A stretch of 64,000 nucleotides of DNA. Source: Blepharisma japonicum (Eukaryota; Ciliophora; Heterotrichea; Heterotrichida; Blepharismidae). Positions 55,756-64,000 of this stretch are shown here, one piece after another. Under the pieces are notes generated by a model. It was not told the DNA's origin. It saw nothing but the letters and a program-made list of their open reading frames with translations, and searched no databases. The position numbers and the translations under genes were made by a program. Location of the stretch: assembly GCA_949751835.1 (NCBI GenBank), contig CATKHK010000001.1, positions 682,001-746,000 of the forward strand. Reading direction: 5' to 3'. Each line of letters begins with the position of its first letter. The first letter of the stretch is position 1.

Positions 55756-56595
55756 TTAATTATCTCTGCTTGTTTTGGATGAGCGAGGTGAAAAGAAGGA
55801 AAGACCAGGGGTCTTGCTGAGCTCCATCTCTTCAAGAAGCTTGGTTTCTCTAAGCTCATCAATTAAATTCGCTTCTAACTGTTCAAGCTCTTCTATTTTC
55901 TGCTTTGCTTCTCCAGATAGGCAAGCTTCCACTTCCATTCTCTGATGGAATTCAGCTTCTTTTGATTTTAAGAACAGCAGCGAATTCGTGCTTTTTCTAT
56001 GATGATGATCTCTTTTTTCTTTTACAGCAGATCTTGCTCTTTCTTGCACTTTTTCTTGCTCCTCTTCTTCCTGTTTTTTCTTTATCTCTTCAAATTCTCT
56101 GCTTTCTTTTTTTGCTGCTGATGAGTTGGCTTTATTTTTCTGCAACAATTTCTCCTTTGCTTCTTTTATCAGCTCTTTTTGCCTTCTGACTTTTTCATGT
56201 ACAAGCTTTTTCTTTTCTTCTTGTTCAATTAATTTTTCATTCTTTTTATTCTGCAGAGCTCTAGCTTCTTGTTCCCATTCACTCTTGTGTTTTGCTTCTG
56301 CTTCATGCTTTTGCTTACAAATTTCAATATGCTTCAATGATCTTTCTTTTTGAAGTTTTAGATGGTTGATTCTATTTTGAAGAGTTTTTACTTTGGTTTC
56401 GAGGTCTTTTCTGGATTTAGTTGCATTTCACATTTCACGACCTTTTGTTGCTTTTTCTCGCCTTGGGCTTGCATTTTCTTTTACAAAGGAGATATCACTT
56501 GTGGTGCTTAGATTTTTCAAAATGGACCTCTTTGGAGAAGGAGTTTGGACTTCGTTTGGCAATGGACTGTTAGATATTGGAGGTGGACTATCCAT
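55756..56595 (-). CDS. Basic coiled-coil protein, function unknown
   Basis: 279 residues from ATG at 56595 (MDSPPPISNSPLPNEVQTPS), one TGA-coded Trp (GREMWNATK). After a Ser/Pro-rich N-terminus, residues about 75-265 are one long Lys/Glu-rich single helix or coiled coil, ending in a Ser-Pro tail (SKTPGLSFFSPRSSK). No domain is recognised. It ends tail to tail with DPH2, 16 bp apart. A cytoskeletal structural role is likely from shape only. Confidence 0.7.
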
Positions 56596-56630
56596 ATCCG
56601 TTAAAATTATTAAATTGATATTTTTGAAAA

Positions 56631-57440
56631 TTATTTACCTTTAAAGATTGGTTTTCGCTTTTCATTGAAAGCTTTAAGCGCTTCTACTCTGTCCTCAGTT
56701 GGGATTACTTGTGCATAGCAAAGCTGCTCAATTGACATTCCAGTTGCTTTGTCTTTTCCATATCCTAAATCTATAGCCTTTTTTGCCATTCTTATAGCCA
56801 CAGGCCCATTGTTTGCAATTGTATTTGCAATTTCCAACGCTTTTTCATATGGATTCTCATGGACACTATTAAAAATCCCATATGAATGAGCAGTGTTTGC
56901 ATTATATTGCTGAGCTGTATATATCATTTCTTTTGCCCTGACAGATCCTATTAATTTTGCCAACCTTTGTGTTCCTCCTGCGCCTGGAATGATCGCTAGT
57001 GAAGTTTCAGGGAGACCAACCTTAGAATTTGGGCCTGAAACTCTTAAATCACATGATAAAGCAAGTTCTAAGCCACCTCCAAGAGCATAACCATCAATAC
57101 AAGCAATAGAAGGGATAGGAAGCTCTTCTAGCATTGTAAATGAACTTCTTAATTTATCCACAAAAATAGCGACCTGGTCGGGAGTCATTTGAAGCCTTTC
57201 TTTTAGGTCAGCTCCTACACAAAAAGTCCCAGAAACTCCACTTTTTAGTATAATAACTCGAGCTTCGTTATCAAATTTAAGAAATTGTAGATGAGATAGG
57301 AATTGGTCTATCAATAAAGTGCCTAATGCATTTTTTCTTGTAGGGTTTTGAAGAGAAATAACTTTAACACCATTAGAAAGGCTTTCTAAAGCACAGTGAA
57401 CCTCTGTTGAAAATAATCTGTTTATGGACCTTCTTAGCAT
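56631..57440 (-). CDS. Enoyl-CoA hydratase family enzyme, AUH-like (mitochondrial)
   Basis: 269 residues. Mitochondrial-type N-terminus (MLRRSINRLFSTE). Crotonase motifs: NPTRKNALG, GTFCVGADLKER (AUH reads FCAGADLKER), IDGYALGGGLELALSCDLRV with the first Glu, and VGLPETSLAIIPGAGGTQRL with the second Glu. Both catalytic glutamates are present. AUH hydrates 3-methylglutaconyl-CoA in leucine breakdown and also binds AU-rich RNA. The ADLKER segment makes AUH more likely than generic short-chain enoyl-CoA hydratase. No intron. Confidence 0.9.
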   Translation of the reverse strand: MLRRSINRLFSTEVHCALESLSNGVKVISLQNPTRKNALGTLLIDQFLSHLQFLKFDNEARVIILKSGVSGTFCVGADLKERLQMTPDQVAIFVDKLRSSFTMLEELPIPSIACIDGYALGGGLELALSCDLRVSGPNSKVGLPETSLAIIPGAGGTQRLAKLIGSVRAKEMIYTAQQYNANTAHSYGIFNSVHENPYEKALEIANTIANNGPVAIRMAKKAIDLGYGKDKATGMSIEQLCYAQVIPTEDRVEALKAFNEKRKPIFKGK

Positions 57441-57630
57441 AATGCTAATTTTTATATTAAATTTCTTTGATTTTTAAAATTCTTCACGATTGCATGGTCT
57501 TTCTTATTATCCCAGAAATTTTTGCCTAATTAATCTGAATAATCACATCTCTAAAATTTCTAGGTATTTTCTTTAACAATTCTACTATCAGTTGATATTA
57601 AAAAGTGAAGATTAGAGTTTTGTTATGAAA

Positions 57631-57978
57631 TTACCATTCATCACCTCCGAACAAGTCCATTGCGCCCTCAATATCCTCGACTTCTTCCTTTTCTTTCTTT
57701 TCTTCCTTCTTCTCGTCTGCCTTTTCTTCCTTTGCACCTTCTGTAGCTGTGACTGGAGCACTGCTAGCTGCGGCGGCGCCAGCAAAAGCTTGGAGTTTTG
57801 GAATGCCAGCTTTAATGACTTGGGTTAAGTCTCTTTCTGCCAATAGATCACAAAGAGATTCAGCTCGGCTTGTGTCGAAATCTCCTCCAATGGCGTTGAT
57901 GATATCTGCTAAATCAGAAGCTTTTGGTTGTGTCTTTCCACTCAGCCAAGCTAATGCATAAGCACACAAATACTTCAT
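57631..57978 (-). CDS. RPLP2: 60S acidic ribosomal protein P2
   Basis: 115 residues from ATG at 57978 (MKYLCAYALAWLSGKTQPKA), matching the P2 N-terminal dimerisation domain, then an Ala-rich hinge (AFAGAAAASSAPVTAT) and a Lys/Glu-rich stretch. The tail ends DIEGAMDLFGGDEW and lacks the canonical DDDMGFGLFD end of most eukaryotic P proteins. P1/P2 form the ribosome stalk that recruits elongation factors. The last codon before TAA is TGG, so no TGA is involved in the tail. Confidence 0.93.
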   Translation of the reverse strand: MKYLCAYALAWLSGKTQPKASDLADIINAIGGDFDTSRAESLCDLLAERDLTQVIKAGIPKLQAFAGAAAASSAPVTATEGAKEEKADEKKEEKKEKEEVEDIEGAMDLFGGDEW

Positions 57979-58062
57979 CCCTATTTTTATACCCACAGAT
58001 TTTTAGTTCGTAGCAGAAGAAAATTTTGTATTTATTATGAGACTTTAGCTTAATTTCTTTAA

Positions 58063-59784
58063 TTAAATTAGAAATATAATCAAAGGGAGTGTCAGAATCT
58101 CTAATATGAAGCTATGCGATATTTTGAATGGGTACATAATATCATCAGGCATTGCAGGTATCGGATTTGGTGCTGGAGCATGATAAAATTCAGTCGTATC
58201 ATCATATTCTACATAGCTGATGACCACTGTGTTATAAAATTTTTGCGTTTGGGTTTTATCCTTCATCCTAAACACCCACTGAGTATTAGCTTGATAACTT
58301 CGTTGAGCATAAACCACTTTAGGCTGAGGGTTGCTAACAATTCCAACTTTAGCAACAATTATTTCATAATGCAGCAAATTTGGTATAGTGCATATCCCAG
58401 TAGTATCTGAAAATGTAGGAGTTGAAGAACTGCTACTAGCAGAAATTTCGACTCAGTCATCAGGATCTGAATAGTCAATCCTGCCGAATTTCCCAATATG
58501 AGTTATTTCTGAATGAGTGGAAAAAATAGGTAATAGGGTATTATCAGTACTAGAACTGCAGTAAGATTTCAATTCTGCGTAGGTCATTTCTAAGTAGCAG
58601 TTATAAATCATTTCATGACCGAAGTTTATAATTGGGGAGTCTGATGTTAAAAGATCTGTATCTACACATTCTCCTATAGAACTTGCCCCTGAAAGAGGAA
58701 AACCGCCTTCATATACGTTCATGGTATTATTTGTTTCATTTTTATAGCCTATTATTAAAGGTTTGCCTGAAATATAGCCAATATTTCCAGACCTTGCCTG
58801 TAAACCTGTTGTTCCAGTATAAAATTTAATTGAAAATTTTTGCTTGACCACAATTTGCTCAGTAGGACAAGTTGTATCTGAAAATCCAACATTACCTATC
58901 ACCACATTTACCCAAATCTCACTAAGAGAATCTTGAGCAGTATTTGTGTATACAATGTAATTTGCTTCTAATAAAGCATTAGAGCAAAGGCAATTTAGAA
59001 AAGTGGTAGTAGCTGTGGTTTGGTCATATTTCCTAATGCTGTCATCATCAAGGTTTCTAAATGTGATATTTCCTATTATAATACTAAGATGGTCAGAGTT
59101 GCTAGGATAAGGCAGCTTTGAAATCAAGAGGCCTGAAACATAGCTTGCATAATTTAATTCAATATTGCATAATGATTCTAAGTTAGATGCCATTATTGTC
59201 CTTGTGCAGGAATCAAAGGTCTGGGAGTATAGCCACCTTGCAGTGTTCATATTATTGCATTCTCCAAAAGAATCTGCAGAAGGCAATGATCATACTCCGC
59301 TATAAGAATTAACAACAGCTGCCATGCTATCTCCTGGCTGAAAAGCATCCCCAGTCGCATTTGGTTGCTGATAATAAATTAAGTCAGAATATTCAGTTGT
59401 TTTCTCTAGACGGTCTGAGATTGAGCTGGAATCAATGCTACTTTCATCAACTGATTCATAAGTGTTGAACTGATCAGGGGAGTTATCATAATAAATGCAT
59501 AATAAATTGTTAATTGAGTCAGTTGCAACTTGCATTGCTCTTCTTCCATTGTCTAAAGAGTGCTTTTGGTTATTTTTGCATCGAGTTGGGTAATTTGTGA
59601 ATTTTTCAGGTGCACATAGATTATTGCTTGAACTTTGTCATAAACTTATTACTGATGAAGAGCAGTCCGGATCGCAGCAGCAAAAAGCGTCACAGGACTC
59701 TGCAGTTAGGTCACAAACGCAGCTTCCACTTGCAGTTTCCAAGAACCCTAAAACCAAAATTGCCGCTATTTTAATTGAAATCAT
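58063..59784 (-). CDS. Tectonic-family transition zone protein (TCTN)
   Basis: 573 residues. Signal peptide MISIKIAAILVLGFLETASG followed directly by the tectonic N-terminal cysteine motif CVCDLTAESCDAFCCCDPDC, the hallmark of TCTN1/2/3. A long extracellular beta-rich domain with many Cys follows and a C-terminal hydrophobic segment (HSFILEILTLPLIIFLI) could anchor it. Several Trp are TGA. Tectonics belong to the MKS/B9 module at the ciliary transition zone that controls the ciliary gate. Which of the three animal types it matches cannot be told; protists commonly have one. Confidence 0.9.
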
Positions 59785-59815
59785 TATTTAATTTAGCACA
59801 AATCATACAATATAT

Positions 59816-60820
59816 TTACTTAATGCTTATTTTTTGAATTTCGCCCTTGATAACTACATAGAAAATTACCTTAAAATCAATATAAAGTGAGTGCAAATGT
59901 CCGACTAAAACACTCAGCCAGCTAAAAGTGAGGTCCAATAAGATATGGTTTCTAGAAAGTCCTCCTAAAGAACTTATTCTCAAAAAGCTATAGTAGTCAT
60001 GACTTGTTATATGATAATCGCCTGCAGATATTCCATTAAGCAAAATCTCACATACAGTTTCATGCCTCATTGGAGGGCCTTCTAAGTCTTCGATTTCTTT
60101 GGTGCAGGACTGCTTATGCTGATAATACCCAGGCGTGTCCATAGGTCCAGGGGAAAATAAATATACTTTTACATTGTGTCGGGCAAGTTCTGGCCTAATT
60201 TCATTAGCCAAACACGATACAGCTGCTCTTGATGCAGCCCACGCACATGAGCCTGGAATTGGTAAATACGAATGAGCAGACCCTACTAAGCATATATGTC
60301 CCATTCTTACCTTGCTCATCCTTTTCGCTACCGGCATGACCGTATTAATAGTCCCTAAATAATTTGTTTCCATCATTTCTTTAAACTTATTCAAGCCAGT
60401 TTCTAAAAAATACCCGCCTGAAATATTCCCAGCACACGCAAAACATAAGAAAATTTCTCCAAATCGATTTTCCGCCCTTTCAATGACGGCTTCCATCTTT
60501 TCTGCATTGTTTATATCAACATCAAATACTTGGACATATTCGCCTTGGCCTGAATTATCAACGCCTCGGCAGATTTTTTTTGCGGCATCAATTAAGGTTA
60601 ACTTGTCGCGAGCTATGAGAGTCAATTTTGCACCCTTGAAGAAGCATTCTTTTGCAAGCTCTCGACCCAGGCCAGAACTTGCTCCAGTGATTAAGACGTG
60701 CTTGTGGTTTAAGTTAAGAGGCCTAAATTGGCCACGAATGTAGAAGTAGAGTCTGAGACAGAAAATTGTGATAGCAATTGCAACTGCGTAGATAGTAAAT
60801 CCGCTGCTTTCCTCTTCCAT
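59816..60820 (-). CDS. KDSR/TSC10-like membrane short-chain dehydrogenase with altered active site
   Basis: 334 residues. N-terminal membrane helix (FTIYAVAIAITIFCLRLYFY), then a Rossmann fold with the cofactor motif ITGASSGLGRELA, DVD and CAGNISGG. The later part (VKVYLFSPGPMDTPGYYQHK) resembles 3-ketodihydrosphingosine reductase (VAYPPDTDTPG). The catalytic YxxxK is replaced: the site reads CAWAASRAAV, with Trp (TGG) for Tyr and Arg for Lys. KDSR makes dihydrosphingosine in the ER. Activity of this version is doubtful; another copy may do that job. C-terminal hydrophobic helices are present. No intron. Confidence 0.82.
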   Translation of the reverse strand: MEEESSGFTIYAVAIAITIFCLRLYFYIRGQFRPLNLNHKHVLITGASSGLGRELAKECFFKGAKLTLIARDKLTLIDAAKKICRGVDNSGQGEYVQVFDVDINNAEKMEAVIERAENRFGEIFLCFACAGNISGGYFLETGLNKFKEMMETNYLGTINTVMPVAKRMSKVRMGHICLVGSAHSYLPIPGSCAWAASRAAVSCLANEIRPELARHNVKVYLFSPGPMDTPGYYQHKQSCTKEIEDLEGPPMRHETVCEILLNGISAGDYHITSHDYYSFLRISSLGGLSRNHILLDLTFSWLSVLVGHLHSLYIDFKVIFYVVIKGEIQKISIK

Positions 60821-61567
60821 TTTATAAACTTAAGTAGGTCATCATATTGGGATTGGTCATTAAACTCAACATTTTAAATAATTTTATTGGAGTTTTGGGC
60901 ATAGGAGATTAGCTCAACAGCTGAGATATTGTATTTAGAAATAATTTTTTCCATTTTGTTTGAAAAGGATTAGATAAGTTTGGAAAGATTAGGTCTTGGC
61001 AATTTTAATTATTATAAGAACAGATAAAATTATTAGTCTTTCTTTGCTTCATTTTATTGTCTTTCGTTATCAACTCAAGTTTTTGACTGAAAATTTTTAA
61101 ATTTACCAAACAGAATATGTCTATCATTTTGAGATAATAGTATATTTCTTTAGTCTATGGTCAGCAATTGCTGGAATTATCATAAGTGCTCAAAACTTAT
61201 GGGCATAATTGGGTCACAACCTAACTATTTTATCAAACAATACATTAAAATATTGAGTTTTGATAAGCACTTTGTATTGAGGAATTAAATTTACTTATCA
61301 TTATCCAATATATTTCCAAGGAAAATCATTATATATCATAATTGTAAAACTAATCTTTATTAGGGAAAATATTCCAGATTTTCTTTCAGGTATTTTATTA
61401 ATTATTTTATTTATCTAATAATGCAATTCCAATAGATAGTATCAGTTAATGCAGCATAAACTCCAATTATTTATTAATCTCTGCAAATTTTTAATTAATT
61501 AAATTAGAAATTAATATGAAAACCCTATTCAGATTACCTAATTATATTCATTGGCCATAAAATAAAG
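60821..61567. promoter_or_regulatory. Divergent intergenic spacer, about 750 bp
   Basis: It lies between KDSR-like and glycogen phosphorylase starts. AT-rich throughout. One minus-strand frame of 26 codons (60874-60954: MEKIISKYNISAVELISYAQ...) upstream of the KDSR-like gene could be a short upstream ORF or a remnant. No repeat or RNA gene seen. Confidence 0.4.
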
Positions 61568-64000
61568 ATGGCAGGGAGATTATACAGCTCAGGGATTTTT
61601 TTAGAAGGTGGAATACAGCCAAAACTTGTCAAAGAGAAGTTCTCCCGAAATGAAGTGCAATGCCAGCGCTGCTATCGGCCCGAATTCACAACTAACCAAC
61701 GCGGCGAAGAGGCTAACGAAAAAATTTGGGAGCTTATGGCAGAATACAAAAACACTGAAAAAGACACCATCCAAAAATCAATTGTGAACCACGTAGAATA
61801 CACGCTTGCAAGGACCAGATTTAATTTTGATAAGAACACTTGCTTCAGAGCTGTAGCCCTATCTGTCAAAGATAGGCTGATTGAAAGCTGGAATGATACT
61901 CAACAATTATTTACAGCTGAAGACTCTAAAAGAGTTTATTATATGTCAATTGAGTATCTAATTGGGAGATCTTTACAAAATGCATTAGTAAATTTAACTC
62001 TGGAGGATGGGTATAGAGAAGCTGTGCAGGAAATGGGATTTAAGCTGGAAGAATTATATGAAGAAGAAGTAGACCCAGGGCTTGGAAATGGAGGACTTGG
62101 AAGGCTGGCAGCTTGCTTTCTAGATTCTTTGGCCACTTTAGATTACCCAGCCTGAGGATATGGTATTAGATATGACTATGGAATATTCCGCCAGATGATC
62201 CTAAAAGGTTACCAAGTTGAAATGCCTGATTATTGGCTATCACAAATGAACCCTTGGGAAATTGAACGATCAGACGTCACATATGATATCTATTTTGGAG
62301 GAAGAGTTGAAAAAAGATTAGAAAATGGCATCGAAAAAGCAACTTGGTACCCTGTAGAAACCATTAAAGCTGTGGCTTATGACAACCCGATACCAGGTTA
62401 TGACACTTTTAACACTATTAATTTACGGCTCTGAAAATCTTTCCCAACAAATGAATTTGACTTCCAATCTTTTAACCAAGGAGATTACTTTAGAGCTATT
62501 GAGTCCAGACAAAAAGCAGAATATATCACCTCAGTTCTCTATCCAAACGATAATACACCAGCTGGTAAAGAACTTAGGCTTCGCCAGCAGTACTTTTTTT
62601 GCAGCGCTACAATACAAGATATCATACGCAGATTTTTGAAACGGAAAAGATCCTGGGACGAGCTTCCTGAAAAAATTGCGATTCAGCTAAATGATACACA
62701 TCCTGCAATTTCCATTCCTGAGCTGCTGATGATCCTTGTTGATAAACATGGATTAGATTGGCCGACGGCATGGAATATTTCTTATAAGGTTTTTGGATAC
62801 ACAAATCATACTGTTATGTCTGAAGCTCTAGAAAAATGGAGTGTGGATCTTTTTGGAAAATTGCTGCCAAGGCATTTAGAGATTATTTATACAATAAACC
62901 ACATTTTTATGAACCAGATAACAGCTAGGTATCTGAATAATCCTAAGCTGCATGATATGATGATTGATATGTCTATGATTGAAGAATCAAAGCCAAAAAT
63001 GGTGCGCATGGCAAATCTTTCTATTATAGGCTCTCATGCTGTTAACGGTGTTGCTCAGCTCCACACAATGCTACTGACTGACAAACTTTTTGAAAAATTC
63101 AATGAGTATTTTCCTAATAAATTCCAAAATAAGACAAATGGGGTCACTCCAAGAAGATGGATCCATTGCTCCAACCCTGAACTTTCTAATCTTTATACAC
63201 GCTATCTTGGCTCTTCTTCATGGCTCACAAATCTGCATGAGACAAGAAATCTTTTAACTCACCATGAAGACCCAGAATTCAGAAACTCATTTAGTGAAAT
63301 TAAAATAAAAAATAAAGAAAGATTAGCAAAATGGATAGAAAAAGAATGCGGAGTTATTGTACCTACAGATGCTATGTTTGATGTCATGGTAAAAAGATTC
63401 CACGAGTACAAGCGGCAGCATTTGCTCGCCTTTTATATGATTTATAGATATCTTAAGCTTAAAGAAATGACTGTTGATGATAGGCAAAAACAAGTTAAAA
63501 GAGTTTTTATGATTGGAGGAAAAGCAGCGCCTGGATATATTACAGCAAAAAGGATTATCAAGCTGATTACTTCTATTGCAGAAGTTGTCAATCATGATGA
63601 AGATATTGGAGATATAATGAAAGTTGTTTTTCTCCCAAATTATAATGTATCCAATGCACAAGTTATAATCCCTGCCGCAGATTTGACTCAGCAGATTTCA
63701 ACTGCAGGAACTGAAGCTTCAGGCACTAGCAATATGAAATTTGTTATGAATGGAGCCATTATTGTAGGAACAATGGATGGTGCAAATATAGAAATTGTCC
63801 AAGAAATAGGAGAAGAAAATGCTTTTATATTCGGAGCCCGACTTCATGAAGTGGAAGCCTTAAAAAAGGCTCCTCAGCCAGCTATACCAGAGCTTCAAAA
63901 AGTATTTGACTCAATCAGACGTGGAAATTTTGGAAACCCAAAGGAGCTTTCAGGAATCGCTGATAACGTAGAAAACAATGACTATTATCTTCTAAAACAT
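61568..64000 (+). CDS. Glycogen phosphorylase (3' end beyond the window)
   Basis: 811 codons are visible, nearly the whole enzyme (typically about 840-900 residues). Key features: YYMSIEYLIGRSLQNAL, DPGLGNGGLGRLAACFLDS, YGIRYDYGIFRQ, AIQLNDTHPAISIPELL, NGVTPRRWI, KRFHEYKRQHL, and the pyridoxal-phosphate lysine in GTEASGTSNMKFVMNGA. TGA-coded Trp in TLDYPAWGYG and LRLWKSFP. The enzyme releases glucose-1-phosphate from glycogen or amylopectin stores. The N-terminus lacks the usual muscle-type Ser14 context (RKQISVRG), so regulation by phosphorylation there is not evident. Confidence 0.96.

Noticed and set aside
55905-56353. Plus-strand Leu/Phe-rich frames resembling membrane proteins
   Set aside because: Antisense of the Lys/Glu-rich coiled coil; Glu and Lys codons read backwards give Leu, Phe and Ser.
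57625-57828. Plus-strand Phe/Leu-rich frame
   Set aside because: Antisense of the acidic/basic tail of ribosomal protein P2.

Overview
This is macronuclear DNA of a heterotrich ciliate, most likely Blepharisma. Three observations support this. First, TGA occurs repeatedly inside coding frames at positions where the protein family has tryptophan, for example in the SP-RING of the SUMO ligase at 7978-9333, the WD repeats of LIS1 and the TBC domain. Finished genes end in TAA or TAG, so TGA reads as Trp. Second, I found ten tiny introns, nine of 15 nt and one of 16 nt. All begin GTA, end AG, and carry an A exactly six bases from the 3' end. Third, the DNA is AT-rich and gene-dense, with genes on both strands and spacers often under 100 bp.

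Layout. 1-6.8 kb holds membrane-traffic genes: a BAR-like coiled coil (partial), MON1, DENR (translation), a Rab, and a large F-BAR/TBC RabGAP. 6.8-12.8 kb holds a receptor-like RING-H2 protein with Notch-type LNR modules, a Siz1-type SUMO ligase, a CCDC42-family axonemal protein, and a K+ channel with a CNBD plus a zinc knuckle. 12.9-15.1 kb is a tandem duplication of a small acylated protein together with the 5' end of an ABCA transporter gene. 14.7-31.6 kb holds the full ABCA transporter, a USP25/28-like protein lacking the catalytic Cys, a PP2C phosphatase, two uncharacterised proteins, LIS1, a rhomboid-like pseudoprotease, a CDK, and a disordered basic protein. 32-37.2 kb holds a small ORF interrupted by TAA codons, a CDF zinc transporter, a coiled coil, TRAP-beta and OXA1. 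37.2-42.4 kb holds a spacer with a possible transposase remnant, a WDR44-like protein, a decayed Rab11 copy and an intact Rab11. 42.4-64 kb holds a 1536-residue membrane protein with repeated modules, several uncharacterised proteins, GRX5, tandem TTC38 paralogues, DPH2, a methylglutaconyl-CoA hydratase-like enzyme, ribosomal P2, Tectonic, a KDSR-like SDR with an altered active site, and glycogen phosphorylase (cut by the window end).

Functional links are mostly loose, as is usual in eukaryotes. Three stand out: MON1, a Rab and a RabGAP lie close together at the left end; a WDR44-like (Rab11-binding family) gene lies next to Rab11; and three cilium or microtubule genes (CCDC42, LIS1, Tectonic) are dispersed through the window. 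I saw no rRNA, tRNA, CRISPR array, telomere or retrovirus-like element. Because 15-nt introns keep the frame, any lacking an in-frame TAA/TAG would not show in a frame reading, so some protein models may contain five spurious residues.
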